Shown here: positions 17,685 through 25,615 of the stretch, one piece after another
How positions within the stretch are numbered: position 1 is the first letter of the stretch
Layout: the number at the start of each line of letters is the position of its first letter
Source: Candidatus Helarchaeota archaeon
GTDB taxonomy: Archaea; Asgardarchaeota; Lokiarchaeia; Helarchaeales; RDOG01
Length of the DNA: 64,000 bases
Assembly (NCBI GenBank): GCA_019058315.1
Contig: JAHPZH010000001.1
Coordinates: 817,208-881,207 of the forward strand
Direction of reading: 5' to 3'
Notes under the pieces: model-generated
What the model saw: only the letters and a program-made list of their open reading frames with translations
Told to the model about the DNA's origin: nothing
The model's database searches: none
Made by a program: the position numbers and the translations under genes

Positions 17685-18252
17685 AATTAACGACGAATTC
17701 TTAGAAGATGTTCAACTATTAATCAATATTTTAATATTTAACGGAGGGAAAGGTATTAGTTTAGATGAAATTAAAAAGATTTTTGAAGAAAATTGTGATT
17801 CTATAATCAACGAAACTGATATCATTTTAAAGATGCTTCAGATAGAATTAAGAAATAATGAGAATAGACTTTTTATTGTTCCAAATAGAAAAATATATAC
17901 TCAATTAAATTTATATGGTATAACAAATAAATTATTATCTCTAGAAACTAAAGAGCGAGAAAAACTAACACGCTTTATTACATTGTACTTGGCTGAGGGG
18001 AAAAATGAACCAATATCTAAAGAAAAAGTTAAATTTGAATTAAATGAAAAGTTTGGACTTAATTTAGTTGAAAAAGATCTAAGAACTTTAGAAAGGTTTG
18101 GTTATATTAAATTAATTCATAATAAATTCGTTGATCTGGGATGGAGATTAAAAAATAGCAAAGAATTTAAAAGTTTTGAAACAAAATTTTTAGAATTTAT
18201 AAAGAGGTTTGAAAAAAAACAAGTGTTAAAGGATAAAATTCGAAATGACTAG
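17674..18252 (+). CDS. Small winged-helix (KITE/MukE/JetB-like) subunit
   Basis: A 192-residue protein that I start at ATG 17674. It has a GGTGAGA Shine-Dalgarno at 17664-17670 and overlaps the kleisin-like gene by 11 bases. The frame is open further upstream (to 17587), but that part lies inside the preceding gene and is compositionally unlike the rest. Two winged-helix-like units can be seen (about residues 8-75 and 95-160, the latter with EPISKEKVKFELNEKFG and a following LRTLERFGYIKL). Small double-wHTH proteins in this position are the KITE/MukE/JetB partners that bind kleisin in SMC complexes. The stop overlaps the next ATG by eight bases, so stoichiometric, coupled translation is likely. 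Confidence 0.6.
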   Translation: MIFEINDEFLEDVQLLINILIFNGGKGISLDEIKKIFEENCDSIINETDIILKMLQIELRNNENRLFIVPNRKIYTQLNLYGITNKLLSLETKEREKLTRFITLYLAEGKNEPISKEKVKFELNEKFGLNLVEKDLRTLERFGYIKLIHNKFVDLGWRLKNSKEFKSFETKFLEFIKRFEKKQVLKDKIRND

Positions 18253-21106
18253 AATTTTGAAACGATTAATTGTTAGAAATTTCAGATTATTTGGAGACAA
18301 AGAAAGAATTTTTGACTTTGGAGGAGGTTTTACTGAATTTATAGCGGGTAATTATAAAGGTAAAAGTACTTTATATTACGCTATAAAAATTGGATTAACA
18401 GGCAAAATACCTTCAGGTATGAGAAGATTAGGAGATCAAGGGGCTATACATTTTCCTCAACTTGACGACAAGAATAAAGCTAAGAAAGCACAAGAAAAAT
18501 TAAATGCAGAAATAAATATAGTTTTAAATAATGAACCTGGTGAAAATGGAAGAATTTTTTATGAATTTGATCCATCATCAGATGAAATAATTATTGAGAC
18601 GACTATTCCTCCTAGGGGAAAAATTAAATGTTATGTAAATGGAATAGAATGGGAGAAAAATAATATTAGGACAGTTTTAAAAAGATTAGGAATTAATCCT
18701 GAAAACCCATTACTATTTTTAGAACAGGGGAAAGCTACAACTTTACTATCTAAGGGGCCAATTGGTCTAATGGAATCTTTTGAAGAAACATTAGATTCTA
18801 AAGAGACAAAAGAAAATTTAGATGATGCCTTAAATTCTTACTTGAATACCGAAGAACAATATAAGAATACCAGAACGAGATTTTATGAATTAGAAAGGAC
18901 TTTGAATAAGTATGAAAAAGAATACGAAAGATTTAAAAAGTTTCTAGATTTAAATAGCGAGTTAAAAAGAACTCAAATTGAAAAACTTGTAAAAATTTTA
19001 AATGATACCATTATTTCTTTAGAATCTGATAAAAATGATTTAACATCAATTGAAGATAATAATAAAGAAATTTACACTGAAAATGAGAATTTAATTAAGG
19101 ATTTAAATAAAATTAGAATTGAAATAGCTAAATATCAAAATGAGAAAAAAGTTATTGAAGAATTAAAGGAGAAATATCAAATTGAACTGGGTCAAATTAG
19201 ATTAAAAATAGATAATTATCCTGAAAAATTAAACAAAATAGATTCAATTTTAAATGAAATTAATAAATTAAGACAATTAAATATAATAGAATTAAATAAT
19301 AGATTAAGTATCTTAAAAGAAACACTATCAAAATCTAATTATGAAAATGAAGGAATTAAAAATAATATTAGTAAAATTAGAACAGAATTGAAAGAATTAA
19401 AAAAAGGAGGGTTAATAGGACCAAGTAATTCTGAGAAATTTTTAAAAATTTTAAAGCAAAATGAGATAAAAGCAGATTTATTAATAAATACATTAAATAT
19501 AGAACCAATTCCATCTGACAATATTGAAAAAATTAAAAAATTACAATATTTTGAATCAGTTCTTGGTACTTTAAGGTGGTCGATAGTTATATATGATTTT
19601 AAAGATGAATTCGCAAAAGCTGTGAAAATTGCTAAAGAATGTTTTTTCAACAATTATTTAATTAAAATAAATGAAGGAAATAATAATCTTCAAAAATATT
19701 CAATTGTTTTTGATATAATAAATTTAAATTCAAAAAGTCTATTAATTAAAAAGTATATTGAAAAGGTTATAGATGAATTTGAAAAAAAAATACTAAAAAT
19801 TGAAGATTATAGATTAATAAAAGATATGTTTGGAACTAGATTTTTTATTTTAAAACCTGGAGAATTCTATTTAAACAAAAGTGAAAGAGTAAAATGGTTA
19901 GAAAAACAGGAAGGTGTCTTAACTAAAAATAAAAAGGAAATGACTAAAAAAATTGAACAAATGGAGCAGGAAATATTAGAAATTAATGAAATAAACGAGA
20001 AAATCGAAAAAGAAGAACAATTGATTTTGGAGAAGGAAAAATTAATTTCTGAATATAAAAAGAATAAAGCTAGAGATATAAAGATTAAAAAAGAATTAGA
20101 AAAAAATAAAAATGAAATAAAAAATTTTGAAGAAATGATTGAAGAATCACGAAAAAAAGAATATGATATTAATTATAAATTAGAGAATAATCAAAGAATT
20201 TTAGACAATAACAATATAAAGATTTCAGATCTTAGGAATCAAAATAACAAACTAGAGATTATAATAAAAAATTATAATAAATTTTTAAGAAATGTAAAAG
20301 AAAATTTCAAAAGACCTCGCGAAATATCTATCCTTAATTATATTATTAATGAAATTAATGAAAATTTAAAAAAATTATCTAATATTGATTTTGAAATAAA
20401 AGAAAAATATTTTAAAACTAAAGGATCTTATGACGACGTGATAGTTGCATTTGAAAAAATCCAAGATGATTTATATAAGAAAATAGAACGTGTTAAGAAA
20501 TATCAACTCGAACATAAGGAGTTTATTGAGAAAGTTTTAAAAGAATTAAATAGAGAATTTTCAAAAATTCTAACTCAAATTGATTTTAAAGGTAAGATAA
20601 TTAGTAAATTATATCGTAAAGAAAAAAGAAAAGGATTGAAAGTAATTTCAGAAGATCCAGAAATTATTATGACTCCTAAAACTAAATATGGTCTGGACTT
20701 ATTAATAAAAGAACCTAATGATACAATTTTTTATCCTCTTTTTAATGAAGAAGGTAATGTTTCGATTCGTCACTCAGGAGGAAAAAGAGAAATTCTAATG
20801 TTAGCTTTTTTATTATCTATACAACGAATTTTGAAACGATTTTCAAGTTTTTATACATTAGATGAACCTACACCACATATGGATGATAAAAATACGGAAT
20901 TGTTCATGAAAATATTAGGAGAATCTGAAAATCAGATAATTTTATTTACGCCTAGACCAATACCTGCGGAGCATGTAGATGAAATTATTTCTTTGATTGA
21001 TAATAAAATTTACAAGATAGATAAGAAGGAACTAAAAAAAATAAAAATATCAAAAGATACGAATCTAAATGAGTATTTTTACATTCGTAAAGGTGAAATA
21101 AATTAA
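18245..21106 (+). CDS. SMC/Rad50-like ATPase with coiled coil and hinge-like centre
   Basis: A 953-residue ABC-type chromosome-associated ATPase. Walker A is GNYKGKST (residues 35-42). A Q-loop-like LEQGKATTLL lies near 160. Long coiled coils occupy about 185-390 and 560-800, with a more globular, hinge-like part between. The C-terminal half-ATPase has the signature SGGKRE (844-849) and Walker B FYTLDEP, with catalytic D873-E874 and a D-loop-like HMDD. It is shorter than canonical SMC (~1150-1200 residues), so the arms are short. There is no CxxC zinc hook in the middle, which argues against true Rad50. Gene order (kleisin-like, wHTH, ATPase) matches MukBEF/MksBEF/Wadjet JetABC. It probably encircles or senses DNA using ATP. 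Confidence 0.85.
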   Translation: MTRILKRLIVRNFRLFGDKERIFDFGGGFTEFIAGNYKGKSTLYYAIKIGLTGKIPSGMRRLGDQGAIHFPQLDDKNKAKKAQEKLNAEINIVLNNEPGENGRIFYEFDPSSDEIIIETTIPPRGKIKCYVNGIEWEKNNIRTVLKRLGINPENPLLFLEQGKATTLLSKGPIGLMESFEETLDSKETKENLDDALNSYLNTEEQYKNTRTRFYELERTLNKYEKEYERFKKFLDLNSELKRTQIEKLVKILNDTIISLESDKNDLTSIEDNNKEIYTENENLIKDLNKIRIEIAKYQNEKKVIEELKEKYQIELGQIRLKIDNYPEKLNKIDSILNEINKLRQLNIIELNNRLSILKETLSKSNYENEGIKNNISKIRTELKELKKGGLIGPSNSEKFLKILKQNEIKADLLINTLNIEPIPSDNIEKIKKLQYFESVLGTLRWSIVIYDFKDEFAKAVKIAKECFFNNYLIKINEGNNNLQKYSIVFDIINLNSKSLLIKKYIEKVIDEFEKKILKIEDYRLIKDMFGTRFFILKPGEFYLNKSERVKWLEKQEGVLTKNKKEMTKKIEQMEQEILEINEINEKIEKEEQLILEKEKLISEYKKNKARDIKIKKELEKNKNEIKNFEEMIEESRKKEYDINYKLENNQRILDNNNIKISDLRNQNNKLEIIIKNYNKFLRNVKENFKRPREISILNYIINEINENLKKLSNIDFEIKEKYFKTKGSYDDVIVAFEKIQDDLYKKIERVKKYQLEHKEFIEKVLKELNREFSKILTQIDFKGKIISKLYRKEKRKGLKVISEDPEIIMTPKTKYGLDLLIKEPNDTIFYPLFNEEGNVSIRHSGGKREILMLAFLLSIQRILKRFSSFYTLDEPTPHMDDKNTELFMKILGESENQIILFTPRPIPAEHVDEIISLIDNKIYKIDKKELKKIKISKDTNLNEYFYIRKGEIN
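21091..21104 (+). promoter_or_regulatory. Shine-Dalgarno and ATT start proposed for the HEPN gene
   Basis: AGGTGA at 21091-21096 sits inside the end of the ATPase gene, five bases before ATT 21102, which opens the HEPN frame. No comparable site precedes ATG 21219. This supports translational coupling and the longer N terminus. Confidence 0.4.
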
Positions 21107-22586
21107 TTTAGATAAAATTAAGCTAAATAATAAGTGTAAATGTAATAATTATAAAGATTTAATCTATAAGATACTTCCTACTAGCAAAATTATAAATATA
21201 AATGATTATATATCGGAAATGAAAATAAAAATTAAGGCAAAGGTATGTCCATTTTGCAGTAAAATAGTAAAAATATTAGATTATAAATTAATAAATGAAA
21301 TTGTTTATTTTCAGAAAATAATTGATACAAAATTTTTTGATTCATTAAATAAAAATTCTCAAAATTTTTTGATTAAACTTAATTCTAAAACATTTAGTCA
21401 TTTTAGGAATTTAAGAAAGGAATTTGGAATTAATTATTTAAATATTATAAAAGATTTGTGGACACACGGATTTATTAAAATTAAAAGAAATAAAATAAAT
21501 CCAAAATTAACTTCATCTATAGAATTGTCATCAAAATATCATGAGAAATTTATTAATAATTTAGAAAAGAAGGGTATGATAAATAAAACTATTTCATTGA
21601 CGCCAAATTGTAAGAATTTTTTTATAAACAGATTCATTCACCTTAAAAATAAAGAAATAAAGGAGAAACGATCTCAAATTATTTCTAAAATAAAATCAAA
21701 AATAAAATATTTGGAGGGGTTAGTTCATAAAAATCCTGATGAAAGAATTAAATGGATAAAACAAATTTTTGAAAATATTCAATTCAAATCTAATGTAACT
21801 ATTGGCATCCAGAGATGTGATTTGGATTTTTTAAATAAATTTGATATATTAGAATATAATTTAGATTTTTTAATATATGTTTGTAACGAAATTTCTAAAA
21901 AAGAATTAATTTCAATTAAAAATTTCAATAAAATATATAAGAAAAAAATTTCAAAAGAAAAATTTGAAAAGTTAAAAAAATCAATTAGAGATTTCAGAAA
22001 TATTCCAAGAATCATCTTAAAATTTGATTTAACATGTTATAACATTGTCAAAGAACCTATGAAGAATATCAGTAGAAGTATGAGACTTTTTAGAGAACTT
22101 CAAAATTTTTTAATTAATTTTTTAGAACCTTTGATTAATTCCTTTGTAATTAATAATTTGAAAAGCGAAGTTGACCTCGATAAAATTTGGTCTGAAAGAA
22201 TTCCAAGAAATGTTAGAAATAGTATAAAAGGAGCTTTTTATTCTACAAAAAAGAAATTGAAAGTTGAAAGAATTATTTATGAAGCTGAATTTCAGGATTT
22301 AATTGATAATTGTAAAATTGATGAACTATTAAATTATTCCTTATTTAATTCCTTGGGTTCAATTATTATTTATCCAGTCAATTGGGATTCAATTTTTAAA
22401 GACTATTTTACATTCTGTTCAACTTCCTCTGAGTTACAAGATAAATTCCTAAAGTTATTTTTTCTTAGAAATAAAGTTGCTCATAAAAAAGATATAAAAA
22501 TTGATATTTTAAAAATACTTAAAATAGAGAATATTGAATTATCAGAAATTTTAGAATTTTGTTTTAATTTATTAAGATCGTTATAA
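21102..22586 (+). CDS. HEPN-domain protein with N-terminal Cys cluster, putative effector of the SMC operon
   Basis: The C-terminal region has the HEPN RNase motif R-N-K-V-A-H (RX4H; R417-H422 counting from ATG 21219), preceded by a WDSIF...L..LFFLRN helix as in Swt1/Abi-type HEPN domains. The first ATG is 21219, giving 455 residues. However, the frame is open upstream to 21102 and encodes a further C-X-C (CKC) that would pair with the later CPFC as a zinc-binding site. AGGTGA at 21091-21096 lies five bases before an ATT codon at 21102. I therefore prefer the longer form (494 residues, overlapping the ATPase gene by five bases), although ATT starts are rare. The middle is helical and unclassified. 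By position it replaces the JetD nuclease of Wadjet; RNA cleavage is inferred from the motif. Confidence 0.65.
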   Translation: MNLDKIKLNNKCKCNNYKDLIYKILPTSKIININDYISEMKIKIKAKVCPFCSKIVKILDYKLINEIVYFQKIIDTKFFDSLNKNSQNFLIKLNSKTFSHFRNLRKEFGINYLNIIKDLWTHGFIKIKRNKINPKLTSSIELSSKYHEKFINNLEKKGMINKTISLTPNCKNFFINRFIHLKNKEIKEKRSQIISKIKSKIKYLEGLVHKNPDERIKWIKQIFENIQFKSNVTIGIQRCDLDFLNKFDILEYNLDFLIYVCNEISKKELISIKNFNKIYKKKISKEKFEKLKKSIRDFRNIPRIILKFDLTCYNIVKEPMKNISRSMRLFRELQNFLINFLEPLINSFVINNLKSEVDLDKIWSERIPRNVRNSIKGAFYSTKKKLKVERIIYEAEFQDLIDNCKIDELLNYSLFNSLGSIIIYPVNWDSIFKDYFTFCSTSSELQDKFLKLFFLRNKVAHKKDIKIDILKILKIENIELSEILEFCFNLLRSL

Positions 22587-22749
22587 AATAATTTTAGATT
22601 GTTTCAGACTTTAGAAAAAAGCTTAATTTTTTAAAGAATTGTGTTATAGAAACCAAATTGCGTTAATAAGTTTGATTTTTAGAGTCCTGTCTTAAAGATA
22701 TTTTGAACATTAAAATAAAAACTGAATATATCATTATTATATAAAGCTT

Positions 22750-24717
22750 CTACTCCCTGAAATACTTTCTTTTTACGATAACTTCTCCTATATTGTCTCG
22801 AATATTCTTTTGATATCGCTGTTCAATTTCATTAATTCGTTTACGGGAATAAAATTCAGAACCACCATATTCACCAACATTAACAAACAATATTTTTAAT
22901 TCAGGATAGTGCTTTTTATTAAAAATTCGAACAACTTTATAATTAAATGGCAAGACTTTGCTTGTTAGAGATGGAACAACTATGAAATCAACTTTATTTT
23001 CTTCAGCCCATTTTGAAATTACTTCATATAAACGAAGAAAATCTTTACAAATAAAAATCGCAATCCTACCAAATGTAGTTTGAAAAATATTGATTTTAGG
23101 TTTTCTCTCACATTTTATACTCTCAATGATGTTGGGGTATATCAAAACAGGTGTTTGTTTTTTCTGAATATTATGTGCGAAATTATCAATTATAATTGCC
23201 TGATTTAAATACTCATCAAATTTATGTGATTTGTGCATTTTTGATAAGTCATCCCAAGAAAAACGATATCGGGGACTTTTTATGTGTTCCATCCCTCCTA
23301 TGAATAAAATATTAAAATCAGTATTTATCTCTTTAAATTGCTTAATAGTATTAATCAGGCCTTTAAGGTAATTGTTTGGGATTGAATTTTCTGGAAAAAT
23401 TATGAGTTTATTTTTCCCAGGATCCCTTAAAATTAGTTCCATTATTTCATTAGTTTTCTTAAATATACCCAAGTCGGTTACATCATACTGAAGAACATTT
23501 GATTCTATTGCATCAGGTCTCCAAACTTGTTTCACGAAATAAAAAAAATGATCTTTTATAGATTCATCTGGTTTAAAGTTATATTTCATAGAAAGCGAGT
23601 GAATTTGTACCATGTAAATTTGGACTTCTCTAATATTTTTATTAAATTTATTTAATGGAATTTCATTAGGTTCATAAGCTAAAAACCACGCATTCTGTTT
23701 ATCCCTTAAAATATCATTTTCTCTCCAAGTTCCCAAATCAAGGATTTCCTCTTCTGATACACTCTCAATATATTCTTTATATTCTTTTATTCTTTTTGCA
23801 TTTAATTCAACTTTACTAATAGGTTGTTGTTCTCTCTTCTTGCAATAATCAAGGACTTTTGGAATTGAAGTTTTTAATAAGTGAATCTCTTCAAAAGACA
23901 AAGGATTGTATTCAAGGCGTAATACCCTAAGCCTAGTAAGATTTGTTAATCCTTTAATTTCAGTTATTCTATTATTACTAAGATTTAGATGTTCAAGCTG
24001 AGTTAAAGCCTCCAAATTCCTAATTTCGGTGATTTGATTGCTTGCAAGATTTAAAAATTTAAGTTTATTTAATTTATCTAGCTTTTTGATTTCTGATATT
24101 TTGTTCCCACTGAGAAAAAGAGCCCTAAGATCTTTTAAACTGTCTAACTTTTCAATATTTGAAATTAAATTAGAAGAGAGATCTAAAGTTTGAAGATTTA
24201 TAAGAGAATCCAGATTTTTGATTTCTTTTATTTTATTAAACATTAAATTCAAAGTTTTTAGTGAAGTTAAGGCGTCTAAGTTTTCTAATTCTGGAATCTT
24301 ATTTTTTATACATTCTAGAAAAGATAATTTAGTGAGATGATCAATATTTTCAATTTTTGAAATTTGATTATTACCTAAAAACAAAGATTTCAGATTAGTT
24401 GAAGTCTCAAGTTCTTCAATTTTTGTTATTTGGTTATTATTAAATATTAGCGTTTTAAGTTGTGTTAGATTTTCCAAATTTTCAATTTTTTTTATTTGAT
24501 TACCTGCAAGTCTTAAATCTAGGAGATTAGTTAAGGTTTCTAAATTCTTAATCTCGGAAATTTTATTGTATGAAAGATCTAATACTTGAAGGTGAGTCTG
24601 CTGTTCTAATTTCTTAATCTCTGAAATATCTCTTATTCCAACCGCATTTAATTGAAGATATTTAATTCCATTAACATCCTCAATTTTATAAGATTTTCCC
24701 CTAAATTCCACGGACAT
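22750..24717 (-). CDS. LRR-nitrilase fusion protein
   Basis: A 655-residue fusion. Residues ~15-285 are about twelve SDS22-type leucine-rich repeats of 22 residues (pattern L..L.L..N.I..I..L..L). After a charged linker, residues ~330-655 form a carbon-nitrogen hydrolase (nitrilase) domain. It has the catalytic Glu in FPENS (E443), a candidate Lys in QKKQTP (K519/K520) and the nucleophile Cys in ICKDF (C557), so the E-K-C triad appears complete. Nitrilase-family enzymes cleave or condense amides, nitriles or NAD-like substrates. LRRs normally recognise proteins. There is no signal peptide, so it is cytoplasmic. The gene is convergent with the SMC/HEPN operon and divergent from the nuclease/methyltransferase pair. 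A role as a ligand-sensing defence effector is inference. Confidence 0.85.
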   Translation of the reverse strand: MSVEFRGKSYKIEDVNGIKYLQLNAVGIRDISEIKKLEQQTHLQVLDLSYNKISEIKNLETLTNLLDLRLAGNQIKKIENLENLTQLKTLIFNNNQITKIEELETSTNLKSLFLGNNQISKIENIDHLTKLSFLECIKNKIPELENLDALTSLKTLNLMFNKIKEIKNLDSLINLQTLDLSSNLISNIEKLDSLKDLRALFLSGNKISEIKKLDKLNKLKFLNLASNQITEIRNLEALTQLEHLNLSNNRITEIKGLTNLTRLRVLRLEYNPLSFEEIHLLKTSIPKVLDYCKKREQQPISKVELNAKRIKEYKEYIESVSEEEILDLGTWRENDILRDKQNAWFLAYEPNEIPLNKFNKNIREVQIYMVQIHSLSMKYNFKPDESIKDHFFYFVKQVWRPDAIESNVLQYDVTDLGIFKKTNEIMELILRDPGKNKLIIFPENSIPNNYLKGLINTIKQFKEINTDFNILFIGGMEHIKSPRYRFSWDDLSKMHKSHKFDEYLNQAIIIDNFAHNIQKKQTPVLIYPNIIESIKCERKPKINIFQTTFGRIAIFICKDFLRLYEVISKWAEENKVDFIVVPSLTSKVLPFNYKVVRIFNKKHYPELKILFVNVGEYGGSEFYSRKRINEIEQRYQKNIRDNIGEVIVKRKYFRE

Positions 24718-24969
24718 TTCAAACTCATCCGCATTTTAAATTTTAATTTATTAAAATTAATTTATTATTTATTACAACCTTTTAACAAAATAAAGTATTT
24801 TCCTATGGTCTTTTATTATGAATTACGAAATATATCATTAATAATTATATAATTTAATTTTTTTACTTCTATTAAACCTAGAATTAAATTTAAATAATTT
24901 AATATGAGTTAACACTGTTATTTATTTTCTATTTTGGAACTATTGGAAAAAATTTTATTTAAAAATAAA

Positions 24970-25020
24970 AGTGACTAAAAAAAGTCCTAGTGACTAAAAT
25001 AAGTTCCGAAAAGTGACTAC
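24970..25020 (+). repeat. Three GTGACTA direct repeats upstream of the nuclease/methyltransferase pair
   Basis: GTGACTA occurs at 24971, 24990 and 25013; the first two are followed by AAAA(A/T)AAGT(C/T)C-like sequence. The third overlaps the GTG that opens the nuclease frame. Spaced by 19 and 23 bases, about two helical turns, they look like operator sites for autoregulation or promoter control. Chance in AT-rich DNA is possible but less likely for a GC-containing heptamer. Confidence 0.5.
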
Positions 25021-25615
25021 AAAAGGTATCTTTAACAAAATGAAAGAAATTGAGCTAATAGATGGGTTTTGCGAATTTCTAGAAGCGCAAAACCTAAGTT
25101 ATAAGAGAGAATTATGGAGAGGAAGTCGTTTTAATGAGGGGTATGTGGATATCGTAATTTTTGATGGTGAATATATAGGCATAGAAGCAAAATTAAATAA
25201 TTTCAATTCTGTATTAGCCCAAGCTTGGGTAAATACTCTGTATTTTCCCTTATCTTATATATTATATTCCAAATCTCCAACCAGATATAATAAATTCGAA
25301 TTGAAAAAGACAACGATAGGGCTAATCATTCCTCAAGGTAAAGGTTTTAAAATATTAAGAAAACCAAGAATGAATAAGACTTGTTTTTATGATATAATTA
25401 AAAGAAATTGGGAGGAAAATAGAGTTGGGAGGAAAATACATAATTCTGAAATTCCAGAAAATTATAATATTGAGAAAGTTAAAGAATTAGAATGTACATA
25501 TGATTGGTTAAAATCTAAATTTGAACTTGATTTAAAGAATAAAATTCAAAAACGAATAATTGATTTTCTGGATGATCTACGAATTGAAAAAAGAGAACAC
25601 GAAATTCTTCCCTAA
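25013..25615 (+). CDS. PD-(D/E)XK-type restriction nuclease-like protein
   Basis: A 200-residue protein with the nuclease core VDIVIFDGEYIGIEAK: D46, then E58-A-K60, as in PD-(D/E)XK enzymes. A preceding helix with an acidic residue and a following amphipathic helix (SVLAQAW) fit the fold. No methylation or helicase domain is present. The next gene overlaps by 56 bases and is an N6-adenine methyltransferase, so the pair resembles a split type II/IIG restriction-modification system. The frame opens with GTG 25013; ATG 25040 is an alternative that keeps the core (AAAAGG at 25021-25026). The C-terminal helices (~150-200) may contact the methyltransferase. Confidence 0.7.
   Translation: MTTKGIFNKMKEIELIDGFCEFLEAQNLSYKRELWRGSRFNEGYVDIVIFDGEYIGIEAKLNNFNSVLAQAWVNTLYFPLSYILYSKSPTRYNKFELKKTTIGLIIPQGKGFKILRKPRMNKTCFYDIIKRNWEENRVGRKIHNSEIPENYNIEKVKELECTYDWLKSKFELDLKNKIQKRIIDFLDDLRIEKREHEILP

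Noticed and set aside
19339..19653. Minus-strand ORF of 104 residues inside the SMC-like gene
   Set aside because: Antisense of the hinge region; no independent coding evidence.
18245..21106. True Rad50
   Set aside because: No CxxC zinc hook in the centre and no Mre11 gene beside it; the context favours a Muk/Jet-type SMC.
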